In this document: positions 47,117 through 57,719 of the stretch, in pieces | Layout: every line of letters starts with the position of its first letter | Numbering within the stretch: the first letter of the stretch is position 1 | Origin: Nitrosomonas nitrosa | GTDB taxonomy: Bacteria > Pseudomonadota > Gammaproteobacteria > Burkholderiales > Nitrosomonadaceae | Direction of reading: 5' to 3' | Assembly (NCBI RefSeq): GCF_003051105.1 | Contig: NZ_QAOO01000001.1 | Coordinates: 62,001-126,000, forward strand | DNA: 64,000 nt | Program-made: the position numbers and the translations under genes | Notes under the pieces: model-generated | Seen by the model: the letters and a program-made list of their open reading frames with translations, nothing else | Database searches by the model: none | What the model was told of the DNA's origin: nothing

Positions 47117-47620
47117 GTGCGTAAGTCGAATAAAGATTCAGAATTCAAATTATCAAAAGACTATCAAGCAAGACTAATGACTCCTTTTGCTGTATTAGGA
47201 ATTCGTACAGAAGAAGATTGGTTGACCGATATAGATTATCTGCCGCTCGATACTCCATCGCTTGCCCCAACCAATCAATTAGCTGAGGAAGTGTGTAAGC
47301 AATTACTCGCTTATTTAGCTAACCCAGCATTTGTTTTTGATTTGTCACTTCATATTAGCGGTACCGTGCATCAGCAGCGTGTGTGGAATGCTATTCAACG
47401 CATCCCCTGTGGTTCAACCCGCAGCTACGCCGATATTGCGCATCAGCTCCATTCAGCACCACGTGCAATTGGACAAGCGTGTGGTGCTAATCGCCTTCCT
47501 ATTGTCATTCCCTGCCATCGTGTCATTGCAAAAGATGGCAGTTTGGGAGGATTCATGCACGCGAGTGATGGCATGCCGTTGAATATCAAACGTTGGCTCC
47601 TCGAACATGAACGTGCATGA
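47117..47620 (+). CDS. ogt: Methylated-DNA--protein-cysteine methyltransferase
   Basis: 167 residues. The acceptor Cys133 lies in the invariant PIVIPCHRVIAKDGSLGGF, preceded by the helix-turn-helix part QQRVWNAIQRIPCGSTRSYA and ARAIGQACGANR-like PRAIGQACGANR. It removes alkyl groups from O6-guanine in a suicide reaction. The N-terminal 1-60 is short and diverged, as in Ogt proteins, and there is no Ada regulatory domain. It overlaps the xerD start by 14 nt. Confidence 0.95.
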   Translation: MRKSNKDSEFKLSKDYQARLMTPFAVLGIRTEEDWLTDIDYLPLDTPSLAPTNQLAEEVCKQLLAYLANPAFVFDLSLHISGTVHQQRVWNAIQRIPCGSTRSYADIAHQLHSAPRAIGQACGANRLPIVIPCHRVIAKDGSLGGFMHASDGMPLNIKRWLLEHERA

Positions 47621-48527
47621 TCGCGAAGAGATCAATACAAAATTGTTGGACGAATTTACCGATACACTTTGGCTGGAAGATGGGTTATCCCGTAATACGT
47701 TGACCAGTTACCGCAGTGATTTGGAGCTTCTGGGTGAATGGCTAGCAAAACAAAGCCCTGACAAATATTCTCTCATAGAAGCTACACACCCCGATTTACT
47801 GGCGTTTCTCGCTACCCGAATTTCTCTGCAGACTAAAGCCAGTACGATAAGTCGCACTTTATCCAGCATCAAGCGGTTTTATCGATTCTTGCTTCGTCAA
47901 GGAAAAATCCTGATCGACCCAAGCCTTAATATCGATCGCCCTAAGGTACCTCGCTATTTACCGGGAAGTTTAACTGAAACAGAAGTTGAAGCGCTGCTAA
48001 GTACACCAGATATTACCCATCCGCTTGGCTTTCGCGATCGAACAATGTTGGAAGTACTTTATGCTACTGGATTGCGTGTATCCGAGTTAGTGGAGCTTAA
48101 GCTCTCTCAAATAAGTTTGGACATGGGGGTGGTACGTGTTACAGGCAAGGGAACCAAGGAGCGACTTGTCCCGCTTGGTGAAGAAGCGCTGGATTGGGTC
48201 AGCGATTACATTAAAAAAACGCGATCATCTCTGTTAAATAACCATGTGACGGATAAATTGTTCGTGACAACACGCGGAGATGCAATGACACGCCAAGCTT
48301 TCTGGTATCTCGTTAAGCGTTATGCAGCGCAGGCTAGTATCAGCAAACCGTTGTCACCGCATACATTACGGCATGCTTTTGCAACTCATCTCCTGAATCA
48401 CGGCGCCGATTTGCGCGTCGTTCAACTCTTGTTGGGACATGCCGATATTTCAACCACTCAGATCTATACGCATGTTGCGCGAGAAAGGCTCAAACAAATA
48501 CACACCAAGCATCATCCCAGAGGTTGA
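47607..48527 (+). CDS. xerD: Site-specific tyrosine recombinase XerD
   Basis: 306 residues. An N-terminal SAM-like core-binding domain (about 14-105) is followed by the catalytic domain with Arg157 (ATGLRVSEL), Lys181 (VTGKGTKERLVPLG), His252 and Arg255 (SPHTLRHAFATHLLNHGADL), His278 (LLGHADIS) and nucleophile Tyr287 (IYTHV). With XerC it resolves chromosome dimers at dif. LRVVQLLLGHADISTTQIYT and general sequence favour XerD over XerC. It begins inside the last codons of ogt, suggesting translational coupling. Confidence 0.94.
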   Translation: MNVHDREEINTKLLDEFTDTLWLEDGLSRNTLTSYRSDLELLGEWLAKQSPDKYSLIEATHPDLLAFLATRISLQTKASTISRTLSSIKRFYRFLLRQGKILIDPSLNIDRPKVPRYLPGSLTETEVEALLSTPDITHPLGFRDRTMLEVLYATGLRVSELVELKLSQISLDMGVVRVTGKGTKERLVPLGEEALDWVSDYIKKTRSSLLNNHVTDKLFVTTRGDAMTRQAFWYLVKRYAAQASISKPLSPHTLRHAFATHLLNHGADLRVVQLLLGHADISTTQIYTHVARERLKQIHTKHHPRG

Positions 48528-48891
48528 CTGAAGAAAAAGGATTTTTCATACCCATAGCAATAATGCGCGACAATAACGAGTAACGAGCCGAGATTGAAGT
48601 TCATGCTGATGCCTCCTGATCGCACGCAATAATGATTTTGCAGTTATTCAGTCATTGTCATTCGGTCGCGCAGAAAACTTTAATTCCCGTGGGGTAGTAG
48701 ACTACCTACGTTTTCCCTGCAGGTCCTTATTTAGAATCAATAAAGATATAAAGCTGAATTAAGTAATAATGCAAAGTGTTATGCAAGCGCGTATTTCAGC
48801 GTGACTTTCCATAGTCAAATGTCTGTTCCCTTGATAGAATCGCCTTCTTGTTTTTTTAAATATTGTTACATTTATTATTTTAGGAATATCA
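48528..48891. other. Intergenic stretch before the aminotransferase gene
   Basis: About 360 nt without a gene. It contains a 6-bp palindrome (GGTAGT-AG-ACTACC at 48693-48706). The promoter of the aminotransferase gene probably lies in the AT-rich last 100 nt, but no element is clear. Confidence 0.4.
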
Positions 48892-50109
48892 ATGGCTACC
48901 CAAGATTTTCGTCCAGAGAAAAAAATTTCGATCTTTTATCCTCCACAGCGTGTATTGATGGGCCCTGGTCCGTCAGATACTCATCCACGTGTGTTATCTG
49001 CGATGGCGCGTCCCACACTGGGTCATTTGGATCCTGTATTCACAGATATGATGGAAGAGCTGAAAAGTTTGATGCGTTATGCATTTCAAACTGCCAATTT
49101 GCTAACGTTCCCCGTATCAGGTCCTGGGTCGGTTGGGATGGAAATGTGCTTCGTCAACATGATCGAGCCAGGAGACAAGGTCATTGTTTGCCGTAATGGC
49201 GTGTTTGGTGGACGAATGATAGAGAATGTTGAGCGTCACGGGGGGGTGGCTATTGTCGTGGATGATAAATGGGGAGAGCCCGTCGATCCTCAGAAAGTAG
49301 AAGATGCGCTCAAAAAGAACCCTGATACGAAAATTTTAGCATTCGTGCATGCCGAGACTTCTACCGGTGTCCAATCAGATGCCAAGACGCTTAGTGAACT
49401 TGCCAAACGCTATGATTGCCTGACGATCATGGATACGGTGACCTCACTAGGCGGAACGCCTATCTATATCGATGGTTGGGGAATTGACGCGGTGTATTCT
49501 GGTAGCCAGAAATGTTTGTCTTGCCCGCCTGGCTTATCACCGGTCAGTTTTTCCGAACGCGTGGTTGATTTAGTGAAGAATCGCAAACATAAAGTACATA
49601 GCTGGTTCATGGATATCAATTTGTTATTGGGTTACTGGGGATCTTCGCGTACTTATCATCATACTGCTCCCACTAATGCATTATATGGATTGCACGAAGC
49701 TTTATTGATGTTGTATGAGGAAGGTCTGGAGCATTCCTGGGCACGCCATATGCGCAATCATAAAGCATTAAAGGCTGGATTGCAGACGATGGGTATAGAA
49801 TATGTGGTAGCCGAACCCTATCGTTTGCCGCAGTTGAATGCTGTCCATGTACCAGTAGGCGTGGATGAAAAGGAAGTACGCCGTCGATTGCTAGCGGAAT
49901 ATAATTTGGAAATTGGAGCGGGATTGGGAGGTTTTGCTGGAAAAATCTGGCGCTTTGGTTTGATGGGGACTTCAAGCCGAGTTGAAAACGTTGTTTTCTG
50001 CTTGAACGCTCTGGAAAAGATTTTCTCGGATATGGGAATGAAGGTTGAGCGAGGAGCTGCAGAAGTGGCTGCGCATCGAACATATGCAGCTAATCCTAAT
50101 ACACTCTAA
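48892..50109 (+). CDS. Serine/alanine--glyoxylate aminotransferase family protein
   Basis: 405 residues, class-V PLP aminotransferase fold. The PLP lysine is Lys207 in VYSGSQKCLSCPPGLSPVSF. LMGPGPSDTHPRVLSAMARP and the THxET-type FVHAETSTGV are conserved, and AGLGGFAGKIWRFGLMG is the C-terminal signature. It transaminates glyoxylate with serine or alanine to give glycine. In an autotroph this would recycle glyoxylate from RuBisCO oxygenase activity, which is inference. A hairpin terminator follows at 50140-50194. Confidence 0.92.
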   Translation: MATQDFRPEKKISIFYPPQRVLMGPGPSDTHPRVLSAMARPTLGHLDPVFTDMMEELKSLMRYAFQTANLLTFPVSGPGSVGMEMCFVNMIEPGDKVIVCRNGVFGGRMIENVERHGGVAIVVDDKWGEPVDPQKVEDALKKNPDTKILAFVHAETSTGVQSDAKTLSELAKRYDCLTIMDTVTSLGGTPIYIDGWGIDAVYSGSQKCLSCPPGLSPVSFSERVVDLVKNRKHKVHSWFMDINLLLGYWGSSRTYHHTAPTNALYGLHEALLMLYEEGLEHSWARHMRNHKALKAGLQTMGIEYVVAEPYRLPQLNAVHVPVGVDEKEVRRRLLAEYNLEIGAGLGGFAGKIWRFGLMGTSSRVENVVFCLNALEKIFSDMGMKVERGAAEVAAHRTYAANPNTL

Positions 50110-50139
50110 TTTAGAGTATTGAAGCCATTTGAATAAAAA

Positions 50140-50194
50140 GCAATCACTTTTTTCTGTTTCGTTGCAAGAGTAAAAGTGATTGCAAGCATTTTTT
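50140..50194 (+). terminator. Terminator of the aminotransferase gene
   Basis: GCAATCACTTTT (50140-50151) and AAAAGTGATTGC (50172-50183) form a perfect 12-bp stem with a 20-nt loop, followed by AAGCATTTTTT. It lies 30 nt after the stop. Confidence 0.7.
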
Positions 50195-50308
50195 AAAAAT
50201 CAATTTTCAAGCGTTTTGCTAGGCACATTCAAAGCCCATCTGAATGGATGCGTTGCTTTTTTGTGCTTAGCTCGCCAATCGTTGTCTTTTCCGCGATAAT
50301 CCCGTTTT

Positions 50309-51316
50309 ATGGATCCGGGATTTCCTATTCGACTTATTTTGGCGCCACTGTTGACATGTGGGGTAACCTATTTACTGATTTCTTGGTTGGTGAGTTGCTA
50401 CGCACCTAAGATACTGGACCTCCCCAATACACGCTCGTTACATACCACACCTACTCCACGCACCGGCGGGATAGGTTTGATCGTGTCGATTCTGTTAGGG
50501 TGGTGGCTGTTTTCTGCTGCTTTGCCCTTAGCATTATGGCTGGGCGTCGCATTGCTTGCGATTATTTCACTGGCTGACGATAGGATCAATTTATCCATCT
50601 GGCTGCGCCTTTTTACCCACATTCTCGTGGGTATAGGGTTTTCCTTGTTGTTCTTGTTGAATGGGCAACACTGGTTAATAGCGATAGCCATTGGGCTTGT
50701 AATAGTATGGATGATCAATCTATATAACTTTATGGATGGCTCTGACGGACTCGCTGGCGGAATGGCACTTATTGGTTTTGGTTTCTATGGTGTGGCTGCA
50801 TTGCTTGCGAATGACCATGAATTCGCACTGGTGAATTTTTGTATCGTGGGAGCCGCGAGTGCCTTTTTACGATTCAATTTCCACCCTGCCCAAATATTTA
50901 TGGGCGATGTAGGCGCAATTCCTTTAGGGTTCATGGCGGCAGCGTTGGGTCTCATGGGTTGGATGAAAGGATTGTGGGTTTTATGGTTTCCGGTATTGGT
51001 GTTTTCATTTTTTATAGTTGATGCAACGGTGACATTGATAAAGCGGTTTTTCCGAGGCAAGAAAATTTGGCAAGCACATCGGGAGCACTACTATCAGCGA
51101 ATCATACAAAGCGGATTGGGACATCGTAATATGGCTTTAATAGGTTATCTAATGATGCTACTTACGGGGGGAAGCGCAATCTGGGCTGCTTCATACGATT
51201 TAATTACATTGAATTGGTTGACGGTGATGTGGGGGGGGGCTTATTTGATTATAATGCTCGCTTTTGATCGATCTCAGCGCTATTCCCTCGATAAATTACA
51301 GAATGATCGCAAGTAA
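50309..51316 (+). CDS. MraY/WecA-family undecaprenyl-phosphate sugar-1-phosphate transferase
   Basis: 335 residues, about ten transmembrane helices. The polyprenol-phosphate sugar transferase motifs are LPNTRSLHTTPTPRTGGIGL, SLADDRINLSIWLRL (Asp-Asp), WMINLYNFMDGSDGLAGGMA and FNFHPAQIFMGDVGAIPLGF, and a final cytoplasmic loop has HREHYYQR. It starts O-antigen or other surface polysaccharide synthesis by moving a UDP-sugar phosphate onto undecaprenyl phosphate. It overlaps the next gene by 14 nt, so the pair makes and loads a modified sugar. Confidence 0.92.
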   Translation: MDPGFPIRLILAPLLTCGVTYLLISWLVSCYAPKILDLPNTRSLHTTPTPRTGGIGLIVSILLGWWLFSAALPLALWLGVALLAIISLADDRINLSIWLRLFTHILVGIGFSLLFLLNGQHWLIAIAIGLVIVWMINLYNFMDGSDGLAGGMALIGFGFYGVAALLANDHEFALVNFCIVGAASAFLRFNFHPAQIFMGDVGAIPLGFMAAALGLMGWMKGLWVLWFPVLVFSFFIVDATVTLIKRFFRGKKIWQAHREHYYQRIIQSGLGHRNMALIGYLMMLLTGGSAIWAASYDLITLNWLTVMWGGAYLIIMLAFDRSQRYSLDKLQNDRK

Positions 51317-53225
51317 ATTTCATAAACGCTCTCTCATCGCTTTCATTCATGATTTTATTGCTGTGATCGCAGCGTGGTGGCTTGCCTATCTATTTCGCTT
51401 CAACTTCGAAATTCCGCCCGATTTTCAACTTTCCTTCCAAGAAAATTTATTCTGGATTGCACCCACCCAAGCTGCAATTTTTTATTCGTTCGGCCTTTAT
51501 CATGGGTTATGGCGTTATGCCAGCTTACCTGATTTAAAACGAATAGTTTTAGCTGTAGTACTTGGTGCAGTTATCGTACCGTTTGTCATCTATATGCTGA
51601 AGCTTCCTATTTTGGTTCCCCGTGCAGTGATTTTTCTCGCGCCACTGCTGTTGCTCTTGATCATGGGAGGAAGCCGAGTTCTTTATCGTTCATGGAAAGA
51701 GAGACGTTTTTATAACTTAAAAAATTCAGAACATAAATCGGTCATCGTACTCGGAACAGGCAGTACCGCCATCAATCTAGTAAAGGATTTGATTCGGAGC
51801 CCTGATTGGCAGGTTGTGGGTTTGCTCGGTGATAATCCCAAGAAACTCGGTACACGTCTGCATGGGGTGAGGGTATTGGGGATGATCGATGAATTACCCG
51901 TTTGGGTTGAAAAATTAGGTGTCAGCCACGTCATCATTGCGATGCCTGCAGCGTCACAGAGCGTGCGTCGGCAAGCCCTTGAGATGTGTACACATCTCGG
52001 TATCAAAGCGCTGACCATTCCCTCTTACGCTGATCTAGTGAGTGGGAAAATGACGGTATCGCAAATCCGCGATATCGAGTTGGACGATTTGTTGGGACGT
52101 GCACCAGTGGTGCTCGATACCGAAGGATTACATGATCTGTTAACAGGAAAGATAGTGCTTATTACAGGTGCAGGTGGCTCGATAGGTTCGGAACTATGTC
52201 GTCAAATCATGGCATTCAATCCAGGGCAGTTAGTGTTGTTGGAAGTGAATGAACTTGCGCTCTATACTGTTCAAGAAGAATTTCTCGCCAAATTTCCAGC
52301 GATCGCTATGGCCTTCGTCATCGGAGATATTAAAGATCAGGCAAGACTGCAACAGGTTTTTGCAAGATATCAGCCTACTGTCGTCTTCCACGCAGCGGCA
52401 TATAAACATGTTCCCTTAATGGAAATCGACAATGCCTGGCAGGCAGTGTTGAATAATGTCTATGGAACTTATCAGCTGGCGAAAGTCGCCATCGAATATC
52501 GGGTTGAGAAGTTTGTTTTGATTTCAACCGATAAAGCGGTCAATCCCACCAATGTTATGGGAGCAAGTAAACGATTGGCCGAGATGGTATGCCAAGCGCT
52601 TCAGCAATCGGTTCTACATGCTGAGAATAACGGAACAACGCCAGCAAAAACCTGTTTTGTCATTGTCCGTTTCGGTAATGTCTTAGGCAGTACCGGGAGC
52701 GTGATTCCAAAATTTAGAGAGCAAATTACAAAAGGCGGGCCTATAACCGTAACTCATCCTGAAATTTCCCGCTACTTTATGTCCATTCAGGAAGCTGCGC
52801 AATTAGTCTTGCAGGCTGGTTTGATGGGCGGGGTGAAAGGTGGCGGAGAAATTTTTGTCATGGATATGGGGGATCCTGTCAAAATTGTCGATTTAGCCAA
52901 AGATATGATTCGATTATCCGGCTTGAGCGAAGAAGATATCAAAATCGTCTATACCGGCTTGCGTCCTGGTGAAAAGTTGCACGAGGAGCTGGCTACTGAG
53001 AATGAGAGTACCGTCCCTACTCAACATGAAAAACTACGTATCACCCTTTCTGATCAAGTCAATGAGCAATGGCTTGATTCATTGGTGGATTGGTTTGCTA
53101 CGCAGCGCGTATTGAATGACGATGAAGTGAAATCGGCTTTAGCGAAATGGGTTCCCGAGTATTCTGATAGAAAAGTAGATGAACAAAGTGCATTAACGGA
53201 GCAGAAAGTTGAAATAACTGGGTAA
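51303..53225 (+). CDS. Membrane-bound UDP-sugar 4,6-dehydratase/epimerase (CapD/WbpM-like)
   Basis: 640 residues from ATG 51303; a longer frame from 51264 would overlap more of the transferase gene. Four transmembrane helices (about 10-125) and a CoA-binding-like Rossmann domain (about 145-250: VIVLGTGSTAINLVKDLI) precede the NAD-dependent SDR domain with TGAGGSIGSELCRQI (288-302), HAAAYKHVPLMEID, STDKAVNPTNVMGASKR and VRFGNVLGSTGSVIPKF. The family makes UDP-4-keto-6-deoxy sugars. The classical catalytic YxxxK is replaced by MGASKR, normal for this long subfamily. Confidence 0.93.
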   Translation: MIASKFHKRSLIAFIHDFIAVIAAWWLAYLFRFNFEIPPDFQLSFQENLFWIAPTQAAIFYSFGLYHGLWRYASLPDLKRIVLAVVLGAVIVPFVIYMLKLPILVPRAVIFLAPLLLLLIMGGSRVLYRSWKERRFYNLKNSEHKSVIVLGTGSTAINLVKDLIRSPDWQVVGLLGDNPKKLGTRLHGVRVLGMIDELPVWVEKLGVSHVIIAMPAASQSVRRQALEMCTHLGIKALTIPSYADLVSGKMTVSQIRDIELDDLLGRAPVVLDTEGLHDLLTGKIVLITGAGGSIGSELCRQIMAFNPGQLVLLEVNELALYTVQEEFLAKFPAIAMAFVIGDIKDQARLQQVFARYQPTVVFHAAAYKHVPLMEIDNAWQAVLNNVYGTYQLAKVAIEYRVEKFVLISTDKAVNPTNVMGASKRLAEMVCQALQQSVLHAENNGTTPAKTCFVIVRFGNVLGSTGSVIPKFREQITKGGPITVTHPEISRYFMSIQEAAQLVLQAGLMGGVKGGGEIFVMDMGDPVKIVDLAKDMIRLSGLSEEDIKIVYTGLRPGEKLHEELATENESTVPTQHEKLRITLSDQVNEQWLDSLVDWFATQRVLNDDEVKSALAKWVPEYSDRKVDEQSALTEQKVEITG

Positions 53226-53365
53226 CGGAATAGATGTGGCTTATTGGGTGATTGATTCAGTACGCAGGCGGGAGCATAAAATCTTTAGCTAATTTTTTCT
53301 TGTAATATTTTAAATGTATCAATTATCAGCGAGCCCCACTATTTTTTGGGCGTACATCTATAACC

Positions 53366-54511
53366 ATGTCAGCCAATCGTCTTAGTGAAGAAATCTCACC
53401 TTGGTATCAATTGAGTACCTCAAATGGTGCTTCGAGTATCAAACTGACTGGCCATTACACTTTGATCGCTCTGGATCAAGAATTGCTAAAAGTAGCTAGC
53501 CGGCTAAAATATTTTGCTACGCAGTCCGAGCTTCACTGGGATTTGACTAACATTCAGCAAATGGATCATGCTGGCGCGGTTCTGATTTGGCGCGCGTGGG
53601 GAAAACAATATCCATCTCGATTGTCGATACGTCCCGATCAGGAAAAATTGTTTGTTCATTTAGAAAAAGCTCATCCGGCACCTAAATCTGAGCGTCGCGA
53701 TCTTCTCTGGCCTGTCCTGACACTTGGCAGACGCTTTTTTTTGTTTTGGGATCATTTGCTCGGCATCATTACGCTTTCTGGACAGGTTTTGCTGGATATT
53801 CTGTATTTGATCAGACACCCGAGACAGATCCCATTTCGAGAGATTTCCGCTAACTTGTTTAGAACGGGAGCACAGGCGCTCGGAATTACCGCATTGGTGG
53901 GTTTTCTTATCGGGATTGTTCTGAGTTACCTGACTTCTGAACAACTCCATACTTTCGGTGCCGATGTCTTTATCATCAATATTCTGGGAATGAGTATCAT
54001 TCGGGAGTTAGGTCCGATGCTTGCAGCGATACTGGTGGCGGGGCGATCAGGATCTTCAATGACCGCTCAGCTTGGTGTCATGCGCGTTACTGAAGAATTG
54101 GATGCACTTACCGTAATGGGGATTCCCCATAGTTTACGTTTAGTGTTACCCAAAATTATTGCACTGGGGATTGCAATGCCACTGGTGGTGCTTTGGACGA
54201 GCGCAGTGGCTCTGCTGGGTGGTATCTTAGCAGCCGATTTGCAGATTGGACTTAATTTTAATTACGCATTAAGCAGCCTGCCGGATGCCGTACCTGTCGC
54301 GAATTTATGGATAGGGTTAGGTAAAGGTGTTGTCTGTGGAATGACCATCGCTTTGATTGCCTGTCATTTTGGTTTGCGTATCAAACCCAATACCGAAAGC
54401 CTGGGAGAAGGCACAACCAATTCTGTTGTCACGTCCATTACAGCTGTCATTCTGATCGATGCAATTTTCGCGGTGGTTTTTTCAAACGTAGGTCTCAAGA
54501 TTCCGAGATAA
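53366..54511 (+). CDS. MlaE-family lipid ABC transporter permease with N-terminal STAS-like domain
   Basis: 381 residues, against ~260 for a bare MlaE. Residues about 10-110 form a STAS-like domain (LTGHYTLIALDQELLKVAS, IQQMDHAGAVLIWRAWG), a built-in MlaB-like part. The MlaE permease follows (about 130-381) with LVGFLIGIVLSYLTSEQLHT, NILGMSIIRELGPMLAAILV and AGRSGSSMTAQLGVMRVTEE. It works with the ATPase in the next gene (1-nt overlap) in moving phospholipid between the membranes. No mlaD is adjacent. Confidence 0.93.
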   Translation: MSANRLSEEISPWYQLSTSNGASSIKLTGHYTLIALDQELLKVASRLKYFATQSELHWDLTNIQQMDHAGAVLIWRAWGKQYPSRLSIRPDQEKLFVHLEKAHPAPKSERRDLLWPVLTLGRRFFLFWDHLLGIITLSGQVLLDILYLIRHPRQIPFREISANLFRTGAQALGITALVGFLIGIVLSYLTSEQLHTFGADVFIINILGMSIIRELGPMLAAILVAGRSGSSMTAQLGVMRVTEELDALTVMGIPHSLRLVLPKIIALGIAMPLVVLWTSAVALLGGILAADLQIGLNFNYALSSLPDAVPVANLWIGLGKGVVCGMTIALIACHFGLRIKPNTESLGEGTTNSVVTSITAVILIDAIFAVVFSNVGLKIPR

Positions 54512-55299
54512 TGAATGATATGGGCGAAGATCGTGTGATCGAGATTGAGGGTCTATATACGCGCTTTGGTAGCCACGAAATTCACCAAGATATCAGTCTA
54601 AGCGTTTATCGTGGCGAGGTGTTGACATTGGTAGGGGGGTCGGGCAGCGGTAAAACGACCTTGTTGCGGCAAATGCTAGGACTGGAAACACCTGTACAAG
54701 GGAATATAAAGATTTTTGGCTACTCCCGCTACGACTGTAATCTCGAATTGTTGAGAAGCTTACGCAATCGTTCTGGTGTATTGTTCCAGCAAGGAGCGCT
54801 TTTTAGTGCATTGACTGTCTACGACAACATTGCATTACCCATGCGAGAGTTGCATTGCCTGGATGACGAGATGATACGTGATTTGGTAATGCTGAAATTG
54901 GATATGGTCGATGTCGATCCGCAGCATGCTAACAAACGGCCTGCTGAATTATCAGGTGGAATGATCAAGCGGGTCGCATTGGCGCGTGCGCTAGCGCTGG
55001 ACCCGGAGCTGTTATTTTTGGATGAGCCTACCGCTGGTCTCGATCCGGGGCTGAGCGAAAGTTTTGTCGAGCTAATTCAAACACTCCGTCAAGAACTTAC
55101 TCTCACGATCGTAATGGTCACACATGATCTGGATACCTTGGCTGCGATATCTTCGCGCATCGCAGTACTGGCCGACCAACGTCTCGTTGGATTAGGTCAA
55201 CTGCAGGAAATTATCCGGATCGATCACCCTTTCATCAAGGATTTTTTTCTCGGGGAACGCGGCCGCAATGCCTTGCGTCATTTAGTGCCTCCTTCTTGA
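54511..55299 (+). CDS. MlaF-type ABC transporter ATP-binding protein
   Basis: 262 residues. Walker A GGSGSGKT (42-49), Q-loop VLFQQGALFSALTVYDNIAL, signature LSGGMIKRVALARALALDPE, Walker B LLFLDEPTAGLDPG and the switch His in MVTHDLDTLAAISSRIAVLA are all intact. QGALFSALTV and the AELSGGM form are typical of the Mla/Ttg2 group. It overlaps the permease gene by one base (ATAATGA) and forms a two-gene unit with it. Confidence 0.94.
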   Translation: MNDMGEDRVIEIEGLYTRFGSHEIHQDISLSVYRGEVLTLVGGSGSGKTTLLRQMLGLETPVQGNIKIFGYSRYDCNLELLRSLRNRSGVLFQQGALFSALTVYDNIALPMRELHCLDDEMIRDLVMLKLDMVDVDPQHANKRPAELSGGMIKRVALARALALDPELLFLDEPTAGLDPGLSESFVELIQTLRQELTLTIVMVTHDLDTLAAISSRIAVLADQRLVGLGQLQEIIRIDHPFIKDFFLGERGRNALRHLVPPS

Positions 55300-55344
55300 A
55301 ACCTGGTCGGCAGGGATATGCATGATTCTGGTAGATGTTGTTAA

Positions 55345-56505
<1,161 letters not shown>

Positions 56506-56577
56506 TTTTTCTTACCGAATCTTACGCCTCTTAGGGGAGCGCTATAATCAAATGAATGATTGTTTATTTCTGATAGT

Positions 56578-57669
56578 TTAGTCAATTGCGCCCATTTCGA
56601 GTGCCAGTTTGCGTGATTGTTCGGCCTCTTCTTCGGTATATTCTGATTCCAGCCACCCTTGCAGATGGGTGTAGACCATATCGCTCAACGCTTTGATCCA
56701 GTCTTTATGTTCATTGAGGCAAGGAATGAAATGAAATTCCTGGCCACCCGCCTCTATAAAGGTTTTTCTTCCTTCGATCGCAATTTCTTCCAGTGTTTCT
56801 AGGCAATCGGCGACAAACCCTGGGCATACGACATCGACACGCTGTGTTTTCAATTTGCCAAGTTCCTTGAGTACCACGGCAGTATAAGGTGTTAACCATT
56901 TCGCATTACCGAAGCGGGACTGAAAGCAGACTTGGTATTGTTCAGTATCGAGTTCTAGCGCTTCTGCTAGCAGTCTGCCAGTTTTCTGGCATTCGCAGTG
57001 ATAGGGATCGCCTTTGTCGAGCGTTTTGCGGGGTACACCATGGAAACTGATAATGAGCTTATCGGGTTTGCCATTGGCCGCCCAGTAGTCTTGGATATTT
57101 TGTGTCAGGGCGGCTATATAGCCTGGGTGATCATGAAAATGCTTAACCGTTCGGATAGCTGGGATATTACGCATTTTCTTCAACTCAGAGAAAAGGCTGT
57201 CCATGGCTGATCCTGTGCTGCTGGCCGCGTATTGTGGAAACAATGGAAATGCTAAGATACGGTCGCAACCTCGATCTTTCATACGATGCAAAATATCGGC
57301 GATTGAGGGATTGCCAATATTCATGGCATATTCAACAACAGGAGCGGGCTTGATACGTTCCTCCAAAGTGCGTGCCAGTAATTTGGTTTGATGTTCGGTA
57401 TGGACTTTTAGTGGAGAGCCCTCTGGCATCCAGATTTGCGCATATTTCTCTGCTGATTTCCTAGGACGTGTATTGAGAATAACGCCATTCAGGATAAACC
57501 ACCAAATCCACCGGGGAATTTCTATTACACGCGGATCGCTGAGAAATTGTTTTAGGTAAGGCCGTAGCGCTTTAGCCGTAGGGGCGTCGGGTGTTCCCAG
57601 ATTGATCAATAACACACCTATTTTACTGAGTGTGCCGTGCTGATAAGCGGGTTCTGGAGACAGGGTCAT
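56578..57669 (-). CDS. hemH: Ferrochelatase
   Basis: 363 residues. The metal-inserting His210 is in [13 protein letters not shown], and the acidic [12 protein letters not shown] is the second active-site motif. [23 protein letters not shown] [10 protein letters not shown] is conserved. It inserts Fe(II) into protoporphyrin IX at the inner membrane, the last step of heme synthesis. A cytochrome-rich organism needs much of it. It lies 50 nt downstream of hrcA on the same strand. Confidence 0.97.
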   Translation of the reverse strand: MTLSPEPAYQHGTLSKIGVLLINLGTPDAPTAKALRPYLKQFLSDPRVIEIPRWIWWFILNGVILNTRPRKSAEKYAQIWMPEGSPLKVHTEHQTKLLARTLEERIKPAPVVEYAMNIGNPSIADILHRMKDRGCDRILAFPLFPQYAASSTGSAMDSLFSELKKMRNIPAIRTVKHFHDHPGYIAALTQNIQDYWAANGKPDKLIISFHGVPRKTLDKGDPYHCECQKTGRLLAEALELDTEQYQVCFQSRFGNAKWLTPYTAVVLKELGKLKTQRVDVVCPGFVADCLETLEEIAIEGRKTFIEAGGQEFHFIPCLNEHKDWIKALSDMVYTHLQGWLESEYTEEEAEQSRKLALEMGAID

Positions 57670-57719
57670 TTAATTTATACCTATGTGGCTTCGCATAGAC
57701 ACAGTTTACGAATTGTTGA

